This document shows, in pieces, positions 46,329-57,731 of a stretch of DNA of 64,000 nt (its first letter is position 1; every line of letters begins with the position of its first letter). The position numbers and the translations under genes are program-made. The notes under the pieces were generated by a model. The model ran no database searches. It saw only the letters and a list, made by a program, of their open reading frames with translations, and was not told the origin of the DNA. The stretch lies in contig JAHQIY010000008.1 in the NCBI GenBank assembly GCA_019054805.1, positions 3,147,501 through 3,211,500 of the forward strand. Reading direction: 5' to 3'. The DNA comes from Brachionus manjavacas (lineage: Eukaryota > Rotifera > Eurotatoria > Ploima > Brachionidae).

Positions 46329-46664
46329 TTTTGCTCTAAAAATAAAATAATTAGATAGATGAACAATGGTGAAAAAAAATCTGACGATTTCATTCAAAGG
46401 TCTGGCTAAATTATTCTTTTCCACTTCTTAAGAAAAAACCACTTGAATAGAAAAATTGCCAATTAATTATTAAATTATTTAATCACTTAAGAAATTTAGA
46501 ATTTTATTTTTATTAACATGAAGTCAAAATAGAGATATTTTAAAGATTTTTTATTTCCTAGCGGGGTTCGAAAATGCTAATTGACCAAGAAAAGAAAACC
46601 TAACAATTGCACAAAATTGGGTCTACTTAATAATAACAACTTGGTATTATTACTAAATAAAATT

Positions 46665-48165
46665 AAATGACCCATGTTTGGTCATTTACGAAGCTTAGAG
46701 ACAGTAGACTCCTAGCTATGGTAGTTGATGCTGTTTGCGCTTTGTCTAACTTATTTTTAATAACCATTAACTGTTCTAGATTCACAATTTTTTGTTGGCT
46801 GTTTGTTCCATCCTTTCACCACTCTATTTGTGAAAAAGTTATCTCTTTTCTACAATTTGTTCATTGCTGGTTTAAACGATGTGGACCACCTCTAATGGAC
46901 CCAGCCGGTCCAGTCTGCTTGAGTGAGTTAGCAGGCATGTTTGGATGAAACCAGTTTACTTTATTGTAGCCCCTGACGAATTTAAACATCCTTATCATAT
47001 CTCCTCTTTCTCTCCTCTCAGACAATTTTTGCATCCTTAATTTGCCCTCATGCGTCAAATGCCTGAGTTAATGAATTGACTTCGTAACCCTTCTTTGTAC
47101 CATTTCAAGACACTTGATATCCTTCCTTTTGTAAGTACACCACGCTTCTACAGCATATTCCAAATGTGGTCTTACAGTCTTTTACAATGAGCAGAGCATT
47201 TTGGAATCCATTAATTTAAATGTTTTGTGAATTGGAGCAAGTGCTGTGTTGCCCCTTATAGCTGCTAGCCTACATAGATCATCCTTCTTAAGATTGGACT
47301 TAATTTTGACTCCGAGATCTCTTTTCGAAAGTGATTCATCAAGAATATGGACAATTCCAGATACTCGGTCGCTCATCTTGTATGACTAACGAACCTGCTT
47401 GAAACTATTGATTTAGTAACAGAATCATTATTTTTTTTATCAGCTACTCGCTTTACCTTGCATCTATCAAAATTGAAGACCATTCACCACTCAGCTGCCC
47501 ATTCGACCAATTTATTCAAGTCATCTTGCAGCATCTTTCTATCAAGATTGTTCTTGATAATTGCTATTTTATAAATAATTTCTTTTTTTATAGTTTGCTA
47601 TCATAGGCGAACAACTTACAAAAGTGATGTATCTTTTCTGGCATATCATTAATATATATTAAGAAAAGTAGTGGTCCCAAGATTGACCCTTGTGGAACAC
47701 CACTTTCTACCTTCTTCCATTCTGACAAGTATTCACCCATTACTACTCTTTGATGCCTATCTAACAAAAAGCTTTATAGTCAATCAAGAATGAAGCCATC
47801 AAAACCAAGGCTTCCAATTTGTACAAAAGCTCTTCATGTGGCACCGTGTCAAACGCCTTTGCAAAGTCAAACATCACCAGTATGGCCGAAAAGCCACGAT
47901 TTGTTGCTTCTGTTACTATATCAATAGTTTCAAGCAGGTTCGTTAGGCATGATTTGCCTCTAATAAAGCCATGTTGGTGTATTGATAGCAGATTTTTTTC
48001 ACCAAAGCGTTGAACCATTAATCTTTTCACAATTTTTCCATTACCTTACCTGGCACAGATGTTAGCGAGGCTGGTCTGTAACTTGACGGAATACTTTTTA
48101 TACCTTTTTTATAAATAAGGGCAAACATTCCAAGTTGATGGTATCTGGCCTGATGTTAACGATAT
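46665..48165 (-). mobile_element. LINE family B (CR1-like), about 1.5 kb, inactive
   Basis: Minus strand: SSYRPASLTSVPGKVME, IHQHGFIRGKSCLTNL, then the catalytic block FDFAKAFDTVPHEELLYKLE, then [20 protein letters not shown] (followed by GSILGPLLF) and [10 protein letters not shown]. The second catalytic motif should be FADD but reads FAYD, so an essential Asp is lost. After that come a thumb region and the C-terminal RRERGDMIRMFKFVRGYNKV block (46861-47058). Stops and shifts occur throughout. It is a different clade from family A. Confidence 0.82.
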
Positions 48166-49528
48166 TTTCTAAACCAACGATAGTCTTTTATTAGCCGGTC
48201 TCGGACTGTGTTGTCTTTTTGATGATGCTCTAATTTTTGAAAACTGTTGATGTTTTAGCTTATTTGATATCTTGTATTCTTCGTTATTATTAATAGCTCG
48301 ATCAAATCCATACTTGACCAACATACTATCAAAACTTTTTAACATACCCATTTTTTATCTCAGCATACTTTACTTCTTGCTGAAAAACATGCCTGCCTTT
48401 TTAAAACAATCAAAAAATTTTTTAGCAAACTGAATTTGTGAAATGAATAAAAAATTTAAGATAAAAAAAATATTAAATTTAAGTCAATTTAACTAAATAA
48501 GTAAAAAAAAATTACTTTAAATTTTTTATCAATGCACTCTCTCACGTTTTGATTCCACCAAGCTTGAGTTTGTTCACAAAATTATTAGACTCTTGTAATT
48601 ATCTTATTGTCAACAAATTGCCACCACACATTTTAAATTTAAATAAGATTTAAATTGCGAGTTTTAGGATAAATTTTGATCTCGCCTCTAACATTAAAAA
48701 GGAAAGAAAACTTATTATTTTGTTCAAAAAATTCGAATACTTTTTGGCGAATTGTTTGCACTCGCTACCGGGAGATGATTCAAGTGAAAATTCGGGAAGA
48801 CTATTTGAAAGAAAGTATTAGTGTGTCCATCAGCTTTTAGTATGCTATTAAGGTGGTTGGTATGTTAATAATGCAAGTATAGTGGGATGAATGTTGGGAA
48901 TGCTGAAAAGTTTTGTCAACAATCCCTACAAAATTTGACCCTTTATTAGAATTTTGCTTTTTAATTTTTTTTTACGGCAAAAAAGTCTTTTTAAAATTCT
49001 CCCAAGTCATTTAGGTAATTTTTGGTGACAAAACCGAGTTTTTTGTTAAGGAATTAGTTGTCTTTTGAAAAGTGGACTAACGCTGAGGCACAAAACGCTT
49101 TTAAAGCTAGTAAAGGATTATAAGTTAGTAAAAACTATTTAGAGTTAAGTCAAATTTACTGCCATAGCTTCAATGAGCTTAACCTCAAAAGGACCGCAGT
49201 ATTTTTTTCTACTACATTTGAACAATTTCATGAACTAATCATTAACATGTTCAACTTTATGCAAAAAAAATTAATCAATTGTATTGTTAAATTAAATTAA
49301 AAAAAAAAAACTTTTTAAAACTTTTTTGTTCAAAATAAAGTGTTAGTAACCTAGATAATTTTTTTTTTAAATTCTAAAAAAAGATTCAAATTCAAGTTTT
49401 ATTTGATCTCAAATAAATTTTATGAATAGAAAAAGTAAATTAATCGGAATGCCAAAAATTCAATCTAGGTCAAGATCATAAATCGAAAAGTAGAAATTCA
49501 AATTCTGTTTTTAAAAAGGATTCACAAA
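48166..49528. other. Intergenic, no gene seen
   Basis: A 60-codon minus frame at 48169-48351 has no recognisable domain and abuts the LINE. Nothing else could be supported. It contains the presumed promoter of the gene starting at 49529. Confidence 0.4.
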
Positions 49529-50199
49529 ATGAAAATTAGCTTTAAATTAATGTTTAGAATATTTTTAATATTCATTTTACTAATCAATGGTAAATTCTAC
49601 ATTAATAACAATAAAAGAAAAAAATTGATATATTTTCAAGGTTTAACATGCAGAAGAAGCTTCCGGAGAAGACACAGACGGATTGGCAGCTACAGAAAAA
49701 TCGGAAGATTTGGAACCTTATTTGGTCTTAGTAGTTTTATTGGCTACCAATATTACAATCGTTTTATAAGAACTAGTCAAATAAATCGCATCGTATATGG
49801 CAACACCACTGATGAGAAACATTTTACGGAGGTGCCCAAAGAGGTTCAAATTAGTGAAAACTTATCAAAAAATAGTAAAAATTTGAAAAACAAATTAGAA
49901 ATTTTTTAATTATTTTTTTTAAAGAAACAAATGAAGCCGATAGAAATTATTTTTGTAAACGTTTAGATACCAAGATCACAGTTCAGACTTGTTTGGAGCC
50001 AGAGGAGGATGACTCATTTTTTAGCTTTTTAAGTGATACATGGGACGGGCTTTGTTGTGAAGACACAAAATCAAATGAGTTTATGTGTTGTTATGCATCT
50101 TTGGTCCTTAGTAATGCTTTTTCTTTGTCCAAAGCTCAACTTTCCAATTGGTCTCTCCTAATACTTTCAAGAGTGATTATTTTTTTGTGCAAAAATTAA
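49529..50199 (+). CDS. Secreted Arg-rich, double-CC protein, paralogue A, 3 exons, 189 aa
   Basis: Family not recognised. Exons 49529-49589, 49641-49874 and 49925-50199 (phases 1 and 1). A hydrophobic signal peptide covers residues 1-20 and is followed by a basic stretch (CRRSFRRRHRRIGSYRK). Then come RFIRTS (61-66) and RIVYGN (70-75). The third exon encodes a Cys module: C109, C121, E123-P124, DGLCC (C142, C143) and CC (C153, C154). The end is moderately hydrophobic (WSLLILSRVIIFLC) and could anchor the protein. Intron phases, RFIRTS, VYG and the CC-x9-CC spacing are shared with the opposite-strand gene at 50306-51192, so the two are tandem-inverted duplicates 106 bp apart. The role is probably extracellular or membrane-associated; no function is assigned. 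Confidence 0.65.
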
Positions 50200-50305
50200 A
50201 TAAATAAATTTAAGTATCTTGTTTTAGAAAAAAATTTATAAAATGAATAAAAAATTAATTTGGCATTTTTTGGTTTTGTTAAGGCACTGAAATTTTTTGT
50301 TAAAC

Positions 50306-51192
50306 TTAGCGACAGCATCTTCTAATTAGAAGCAAAGAAGTGAAAATCAAACATACCAAAGAGCCCATTATATGACTAAAAACATAAATAAAATTAAAAT
50401 ATCCAAAAAAATTTATTTAGAAAGTTTCTAACCTCAAAATTTTTGCTTTCGACCCATCGTCATTAATTCCTATAACACAGCACTCAGCTGCTCCATTTGA
50501 TAAATTTTCGCAGCATCCACCATCAAATAATTCAAGATCGGGATCTTTTTCCATATCAACTATATTCTGGTTTTCAGGTGGTTCAAAACATGTAATTGTT
50601 TGCCTTCCTGGTGCAACACAATCATAAGAAAATCCCGTTTCATTTGTTTCTAATAAATTATTTAAAAAAATGTAATCATTTCACATTTTCTTTTAGTTAC
50701 TTATTTTTGTATAAGTATCACTTATCACAATATTATTTGGTACATTTGAGTTTGAATATGGAGGAACTCTGTTATAGTGGTTGTTATAAAATAATGTGCC
50801 ATAAACCACTCGTCTGACAGGCCAGAAAACAGACCTTCTGATTGAAGTACCAAACCGAGTTCCTGAATATGAGCCGTACCGATAAATGCCTGATGAAGAT
50901 GAGCTAGTTCGGATAAATCTAAAGATTGTGTTCGATGTACTTCCTACTCTGGATGTATATCGTGATCCAATGTTTACACGACTGGTTGATCTACTTGTAC
51001 TTCTCGAGCCGGTCGACCTACTGCCAGATCTAGAGCCAGATCTAAAGCCAGATCGAATACCGGACGTTCGAAGACAACTACATACTAAAAATAGCTAGAA
51101 ATTTATTTTTCTATTCTTCTATTATATGATTTTATACCTGTTAAAATAGCAAAAAGTATGATAATTTTTAAAATATTATTTATTAAATTCAT
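50306..51192 (-). CDS. Secreted/type I membrane RS-repeat, double-CC protein, paralogue B, 4 exons, 241 aa
   Basis: Family not recognised. Exons on the minus strand 51192-51138, 51084-50701, 50649-50433 and 50374-50306, all GT/AG with matching phases. Signal peptide about residues 1-18. Residues 19-60 are a run of RSGSRSGSRSTGSRSTSR-type repeats, then RFIRTSSSS, RRVVYGTLF, and the Cys module C157, C167, E169-P170, DGGCC (C192, C193) and CC (C203, C204). The last short exon encodes a transmembrane-like segment (GSLVCLIFTSLLLI) and a basic RRCCR tail, giving a type I membrane topology. The order of parts matches paralogue A. A decayed third copy of the repeat exon lies at 52083-52135. The pattern loosely resembles Cys-rich pre-membrane modules of other families, but I do not claim homology. 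Confidence 0.62.
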
Positions 51193-52082
51193 TAGATTTT
51201 AATTTGAATCGAAAATGAAAAAAAAATCTACACTTTTAAAATGAAATAAACGCCTTAATTATGAAATTTTAATATTTTACGTCATTGATGATTGCTTTAA
51301 AGAATTTCTACATTAAATTTGCGTCACTTTTTACTTTTTTTAGACTCTTAAATATCCAAACTCATTTTGACGGCAAAAATTCAAATTGATTGTTTATTTA
51401 GTAACAAGGTGGGTTATTAAATTTTTTTTAAAAAAATTATCTTGAAGATAAACAGCTGAATATTTCACTTAGATTGTCAGCAGCATTTTGTCACAATCTT
51501 AAATTTGATTATTTAAGTTGCCTCGCAACATTTTCCAATTTAAAATTTAAAACTTCTTAATAAATTTTCTATTTATTTGACCAAATCTCTATATATAAAA
51601 AAAAAGCTGAATAAATAGGCACAAAGTTTTTTATCTTAAAATTTGAAAAAAAATTCTGCCATCGAGTTCAAAATAATCAAAAATTAACAGTATTTAACAT
51701 CATTAGATAAAAAAGGACAAATTTATGCTTAAATTATGTTTAAAAAATTAGATTGAAAATTAACCTGGAAAGTTTTAATCTATAAATTAAAATAATTTTA
51801 GTTTTAAAAAATTTTTAAACCTTAAAGATTGAATTATCAGTCAAAATTTTATTTCAGAGTTAAAAATTGAAATGATCTTAATAAGTCAAAATAATTATCA
51901 AACGGTAATTAAAAATTGACAAAAAATTAAAAAAATCTTACGATTTTTATCCAGGATCTTGGAGAACTAGATTTCCTAATTACAATTTATTTAGCGTAAG
52001 CTGATATGTTTGGCAAAAATGTTCTAGCACAGAGACCATTTCAGATCTAAGATTATCTGAAATTTTTTAAAAAAGTTATCAA
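51193..52082. other. Intergenic, upstream of paralogue B
   Basis: AT-rich, with no ORF or repeat boundary recognised. The presumed promoter of paralogue B is here. Confidence 0.4.
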
Positions 52083-52135
52083 CTGCTACATCTAGTGCCA
52101 GATCGAAAACCGTATATTTGAAAACAATTACTTAC
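52083..52135 (-). pseudogene. Fragment of a third paralogue (start of the repeat exon)
   Basis: The plus-strand text CCAGATCGAAAACCGTATAT and following bases align with the 5' part of paralogue B exon 2 (CCAGATCGAATACCGGACGT, positions about 51046-51085). Translated on the minus strand it reads SNCFQIYGFRSGT against CSCLRTSGIRSGF. Only about 50 bp survive. Confidence 0.5.
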
Positions 52136-52199
52136 TTACTTTAAATGAAACAAATTAAATTTTACGGAATTTAATTTGGTGAAAAATTTTACATATTAC

Positions 52200-53640
52200 C
52201 AATCATTATGGCTTGCCAAGTATACGGTCTGAAGCGCTAGGTATATGTGTAATTCGCTGAACAGAGTAACCAAGTCGTACTGGTCATTAATAAATACGGT
52301 TAAGAAGTGCTGAACAACAGCACATGAACCCTCCTGTATTCTGCATTTGAAAAAACAAGAATACAAGGCAAAGCAAAGGATGCCATGATGAAATGGGATC
52401 TAATTAATGAAAGACTGATATGCACACAGCCAAAATGGAAGAATTTAAACACGTTCATCATAATTTTTTTTTTGTCTTTGAAAAGCATTTTTTCATCAAA
52501 TAAAATTAATTTACAAAATTTTATCATTTTTTACAAGAAAAAAAGTCAAAATTTACGTAAATTTATGTGAATTTTGGTAAATGTTCTTTTTGCCAAAAAA
52601 AAGCAATAGAAACTCTGAAAATTTTTTTTTGAGTGAAAATTTACCAAAGTTTACAAAAATTCGGCCATTTTTTGGCCAAAGTAAAATAAGGTAAATTTAC
52701 GAAAATTTACGTAAAATATCGTAAATTTACCTTATTTTACGTAATTTTACGTAAATTCCACGTGACGAACCAGTACTGTATAAATTCGGGAATCTTATTG
52801 CAAAGCAACATAAGAGGTTCTGGGATTTGTAAAGCACGAAAGTATAAGATGGATATCCGATCAGAATGGGCACTAATAGTTAAAAGAAAGGAAATCAAAG
52901 CAAAAATTCTTCGAGCAAAATAGAACCGAATTCGCGAGAATTTAAAAGAATCATATGGAATAAAGAACAGGCTTGTAAAGAAGGGAACAAGGCGTGATAA
53001 GAGGAACTATATAAACCAGTGTGCAAGCGAAGCAGAAGAAGCCAGCTCAAAAGGGGACCTTCATAAATTACACAAGATCACTAATTCGATATGTAGCTCC
53101 TCACAGAAAAGAAGATCATCATTAGTGAAGGACAAAAAGGTTCGTATCCTAACGACTGAAAAAGAGCAAGGGCAAAGATGGGTTGAGCACTTTAGAGAAG
53201 TTCTAAATTGACCAGAACCTAAAGAGTCTTGGCAACCTGAATTAGCTAGAACTGACCTCGATACTCAATATCAGACAAGGATGCGCTCTCTCTCTCCGAC
53301 ACTTCATAATAATACTGATTGACTATGTCATGAAGGAAGCGTCTGTAAGCGCTAGGGGTATAAAATGGGGATTAACAGCAAAGCTTGAACACTTAGCACA
53401 TTTGCATAAGAAGACGCAAGATTTGAACAACGTCAAACCAACCGGACTCGAAATAAATGAGGCTAAAACAAAATTATGTATATCAACACCAAATCGATTA
53501 CCCCGATCACCATCGACGGTACAAAAAACGAGTGTGTGAGCGAATTTATAAGCTCCATCAGTACAGCGATGACACGAACATAAAGGGTCCTTCAAAGACA
53601 GTCCAAAGGTGACGAAAATGAGACAACCAACAGTAACATG
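52200..53640 (+). mobile_element. LINE family C (RTE/CR1-like with RW-EHF linker), highly decayed
   Basis: Endonuclease remnants at about 52200-52450 (LKKQEYKAKQRMP, KWDLINERLI). Then, after an insertion, the linker DKRNYINQCASEAEEASSKG, and KEQGQRWVEHFREVLN, and RT pieces IRQGCALSLS and IILIDYVMKEASVSARGIKW, and GLEINEAKTKLCIS. The FADD region is deleted and several frames are needed. It is a different family from the A and B elements. Confidence 0.7.
52545..52755. repeat. TTTACGTAAA-rich palindromic insertion within LINE C
   Basis: Repeated TTTACGTAAAT-type motifs and a near-perfect palindrome of about 46 bp (about 52690-52736, arms AAGGTAAATTTACGA...TCGTAAATTTACCTT). It interrupts the LINE between its endonuclease and linker remnants. 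Similar motifs occur at 20415-20475 and 26850-26895. Confidence 0.55.
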
Positions 53641-53894
53641 GAGGTTATTTGTTTGTTTCAAAACAAGACCTTATTTTTTTTTTTTTTTCCTACAAAAGTT
53701 TTTATTTTGAAATCTAAAATTTTCAAACTGTTTAGAATGTTGAAAAAATCTAAAATCAATATTTCTATTTTAAATATTTATTTAAATAACCGCAAATAAA
53801 TCAGAAATATATTAATAACTAAATTTTTTTTAATTTTTAAAATATTTAAAGAAAAGACAAGCTGAAAATTCAGTAAATTTTGGTGAAGGAAATT

Positions 53895-55126
53895 ATGCGT
53901 ATTTTACTATTCATTTTTGTTTTTTATAAAATTATAATGTACTCGGATACCATGACCTCTAATAGTAGGTTTATTGTGTTAAAAGGAAAATCTTTTCGGA
54001 GTATTTCGCTACAAAATGTTAAGACCCTAGATGTCAAAGATGAAAATAACCATATTTTATGTGCATCAAAATGCATGAAAGAACAAGAATGTAAAATGTA
54101 CTTCATTTATAAACTAAAATGCGTTTTGATTGATACTTGCTTATCAGACTCATTTCTTTTTGAAGACAAAAAAAGTCAAATCTTTATAAAAGAATATGTT
54201 TGTGTAAAAAACTACACCAATTTAAAAGGTAATTTCTTTCTGCTTTTGATATTTAGTTATCTTAAAAATATTTAGAATACTTGACATTTCAATTTCCTTA
54301 TTATCCAGTCAATTCACTGTTTGTTCTACCCACTGATACTTTGGCAATTGGTTTTGGTGATAACACAATTAAACTACTAACCAAGGAAGGTATTCAGATA
54401 TCGATGCTGACATTGGGAAATCATTTAGATATAGTGAATTCTTTTGCTGTTTTATCAAATGGTGATTTAGTGAGTGGTTCAAAAGATAAAACCATTATAA
54501 TATGGAATATTAATGACAGATCAGTTAAGAAGACACTACAGAATCATTCAAATTCAGTTAGCTCTCTAGCTGTTCTAGAAAATGGTGATTTAGTAAGTGG
54601 CTCATGGGACAGAACAATTAAAATTTGGGATGTTGTTGATGGTTCAGTAAAAAAAACACTGGAAGGTCATTCAGATTCAGTGAACTCTCTTGTAGTTTTA
54701 AAAAGCAGCTTTTTAGCAAGTGGTTCATTTGATTGCACAATTAAAATATGGAATGTAACTGATGGTTCGGTTGTGAAAACACTTTTAAGTCATTCAAATT
54801 TTGTAAATGCACTTGTGGTTCTACTGAATGGTGATTTAGCAAGCAGCTCATCTGACAGCACAATTAAAATTTGGAATCTAAATGATGGATCAGTTAAAAA
54901 AACATTGGATGGTCATTTATCTTCAGTAAATGGACTTGCTGCTTTACCTAATGGTGATTTGGCAAGTGGTTCAAGTGATTATACAATAAAAATTTGGAAA
55001 GTCGAAGATGGATCAATTAGAAAAACATTGAAAGGTCATTCAAATAATATAAATGCGCTTGCTGTCTTTTTAAACGGTGATTTGGTAAGCGGTTCCAGTG
55101 ATTATACAATTAAATTTTGGGGTTAA
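53895..55126 (+). CDS. Secreted PAN/apple-like plus seven-blade WD40 protein, 2 exons, 394 aa
   Basis: Exons 53895-54228 and 54276-55126 (phase 1). Residues 1-17 are a signal peptide. Residues 50-105 are a Cys-rich PAN/apple-like module with C56, C60, C66, C76, C82 and C103 (CASKCMKEQEC spacing). Residues from about 120 form a beta-propeller: six closely similar WD40 repeats (GDLVSGSxDxTIKIW, xDGSVKKTL, GHSxSVNSL) and one divergent N-terminal repeat (VLPTDTLAIGFGDNTIKLL), making seven blades. WD40 propellers are normally intracellular scaffolds, so a signal peptide with a PAN module is unusual. It probably acts as an extracellular binding protein for glycan or protein ligands. The repeats are very alike at DNA level, suggesting recent internal expansion. 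The ATG at 53895 is chosen because it begins the hydrophobic leader. Confidence 0.75.
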
Positions 55127-56099
55127 ATTTTTGTTTCTAATTATACTATTTTTTTATAAAACAATCTTAATAAAATATAAATTTATCCTTTGTTAAATGT
55201 TTAATTTTTCGCTCTCAGTTACATTTTTTAAATTTGAAGTAAATTTCGGAAAATATTTATTCAGAAAATTAAAATTAAATATTTTCTAATAAATTATTTA
55301 ACTAGAATGTAGGTTATTTGACCGAAAAAAAATAGCGATTGATTTATTAAATTTTTTAATCAATTAATCATTATTAAAATACAGTTTTATATAAGTAAAA
55401 ATCGGAAATTATCATTTAGAAAACAAAAATACTCAAAATAGGGTTATATTTAATTAAATTAAATTAAAATTAATAGAAAGCGTCAAATAATTCATTTTGT
55501 ATGTATTTGCAACAAATAAGATTAAGTGAAACAATTTTACTTGAAAATAAATACATATAAATTCATTTCATTTTTAAAATTTTTTATTTAATTTTCTTCA
55601 AATCTCACAAAATCTACAAAAAAAAAATATTATCACTTTCTGGCAATTTTTTCTCCATTAATTTATATATTTACAATTTTAGAAAAATTTTAACTGCCTT
55701 GGTTGTGGTTCATTCGCTTAAGGTCTTTTCTTATTTTTTTCTATTTTCTTTCTCTTTATTTACTCAATTATTTTTATAAACTGAAAAAAATTTTTATTAA
55801 TTATTACTGAAACTTAACTTTAATCTTGTATTCAAAAAAGGAGGGCTTGAGAACCCTAGATTTATTCCTTGAGTATTTTAAAATAAATAAATCATTAACT
55901 TTTTTATTTTTCTATACTAAGTTGAAGCTCAATTAGGCCACAAAATAAAAATCAAAAAAGGAAAAGAATGGTATAATTAAAATAAATCACTTAATGTTTG
56001 CATTAATTTTCACAATTTTGTTTTGTTTTTATTTTATGTAATATTGATAATTAAAATTGTTAATATCATCAATTTTTTGCCTTTTTATGCACGAAAATA
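55127..56099. other. Intergenic, no gene seen
   Basis: AT-rich 3' flank of the WD40 gene; no feature supported. Confidence 0.4.
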
Positions 56100-56681
56100 A
56101 AATTAGCCTGGAACCCGTACCGACGTGGTGACATTGACGTACTCGAAAAATTTCCAGAGGAGGTTCTCCGAGCTTGTGCCAGAGCTCAAATCGAGGCCGT
56201 ACGTGGAGAGAAGAGAGGCCCTCGGATGGATGACACTTGAAGACCGACGTAAACGAGGTGATCTCATCCAGCTCCATAAGATTAAGCATGGACACGACCG
56301 AGTACATTACATAAATGGCATCCAAATGTTGGCATCAAATGGACTGGACAGTCCAGCGGATCGTACCAGAAATAATCATCTTGCCATAGAGAGGCAGCTG
56401 GTAAGAAGTTGTGGTGTTCGTCATAACTTTTTCGTTAACTGTACAGCCGGATACTGGAATTCACTTGATCTATTGACAACGATTACCGTAAACACCAACA
56501 AGTTTAAAAACAGAATAGACAAATTACTCAAGCCTTTTTGAAACAGGAAAAATTAATTTTTTATTAACATAATCTTTTAAGACATATTTTAAAATCAGAC
56601 AGCTACCATAGCAAGGTTGGATATAGCATTCCTCCGCAGTTAGTCTGATGTAGCTTTTGTTATTATTATTATTATTATTAC
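56100..56681 (+). mobile_element. LINE family B-type 3' tail with (ATT)n end
   Basis: AWNPYRRGDIDVLEK, then one frame over FQRRFSELVPELKSRPYVER, TLEDRRKRGDLIQLHKI, RHNFFVNCTAGYWNSL and a C-terminal FKNRIDKLLKPF stop at 56541. This is the LINE C-terminus. The 3' UTR ends in an ATT microsatellite at about 56659-56681. It is less decayed than the other tails (one frameshift near 56145). Confidence 0.78.
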
Positions 56682-57245
56682 TTAACTTTAATTTTTTTTA
56701 TATTACTAATAAACTGGTCGTAGGCTATTATAGCAAGACGTCTACTGTCGTCACTGCTTGAGGAACGAAGTTCGTGATGATGGTAAAATAAGCAAACTAG
56801 AGTTTTTAAATTTTATTAAATAACTATGGCAATTAATAAAATGACTTGAAAAATTATAAAATTTCCTTTTATTTTTAGTTTTACCAGGAATTTTAAAAAT
56901 TTACAAGTCAAAACTAATTTTTAATTTTTTACCAAATGTTAGTCGGCAAAGTTTGAATCTTTATCCCAAAAATATTTCTTAAAATTTACTTGAAAATTTT
57001 CTAATAATTTATATTTTAAAAATATTTAACAATACAATTCTTAAATAATTCAATTAATCACAATTTTCATACTGACAGTGACATTGGAATGATTCAAAAA
57101 ATGCATTGTATTATATAATTATTGATTATTAATTTTTAAATTAAATATTTTTAATAAATTTATTTGGTTGATGATCATTAAAAGCGATTTAAAGATAAAT
57201 GAAAATCTCTAAATAATTTAAATTTAATTTAGAAAAAAAATGATT
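56682..57245. other. Intergenic, no gene seen
   Basis: AT-rich; nothing recognised. Confidence 0.4.
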
Positions 57246-57731
57246 TTATTGTGAACCAGCAGTGGCAGTTTTTTGAGCTTGAAGCTGAATTTGATACTTT
57301 TGAGTAAAAACATCCATGACGTCTTCTCTCACAAGCACTTTTTGTTGTAAAATCGGCTGCAACTGTTCCATTTGTTTTGCCAAAAACTGTATCTTTTTCT
57401 CAAAGTATTTTTTGGCATCTTCGACCGATTTTTTAACATAGTAACCTGTGCCGATATCAACCGTAACCTTAGAGTTTGAGATCAATTTTCCTGGAACATA
57501 TAGCGATCCGGTCAAGGGAACAAGCATAAATTTTTGTTCTTCTACTTTCTTCAATTGTTCCAACGAAATGTCTGAGCTAACAAAACTCTGTTGTACCATT
57601 TTAAGTCTTGACAACGATTCTTGCAACACATTTACCTCTTGAGTCAGTTGGTTTTTTAGCTGGTCCAACTGTTGCAGTGAAAGTTTTGTCAGATTAATAG
57701 CTTCGCCTTGGGCCTCCGGTTGTGAAGACAT
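57246..57731 (-). CDS. PFDN5: Prefoldin subunit 5, intronless, 161 aa
   Basis: Alpha-type subunit of the hexameric prefoldin chaperone, which hands unfolded actin and tubulin to the CCT chaperonin. Features in order: N-terminal coiled coil (LSLQQLDQLKNQLTQEVNVL), the beta-hairpin core LVPLTGSLYVPGKL and VDIGTGYYVKKSVEDAKKYF, and a C-terminal coiled coil (KIQFLAKQMEQLQPILQQK). The conserved VPLT-SLYVPG and GTGYYV motifs identify PFDN5. Length 161 aa against 154 in human; the extra residues are at the ends. It lies head-to-head with VPS26, start codons about 530 bp apart. Confidence 0.95.
   Translation of the reverse strand: MSSQPEAQGEAINLTKLSLQQLDQLKNQLTQEVNVLQESLSRLKMVQQSFVSSDISLEQLKKVEEQKFMLVPLTGSLYVPGKLISNSKVTVDIGTGYYVKKSVEDAKKYFEKKIQFLAKQMEQLQPILQQKVLVREDVMDVFTQKYQIQLQAQKTATAGSQ

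Noticed and set aside
48169-48351. 60-codon minus frame upstream of LINE B
   Set aside because: No similarity to LINE or host proteins that I recognise; composition not convincing.
53282-53661. Open frames at 53323-53661
   Set aside because: They are fragments or shadows of the decayed LINE C reverse transcriptase.
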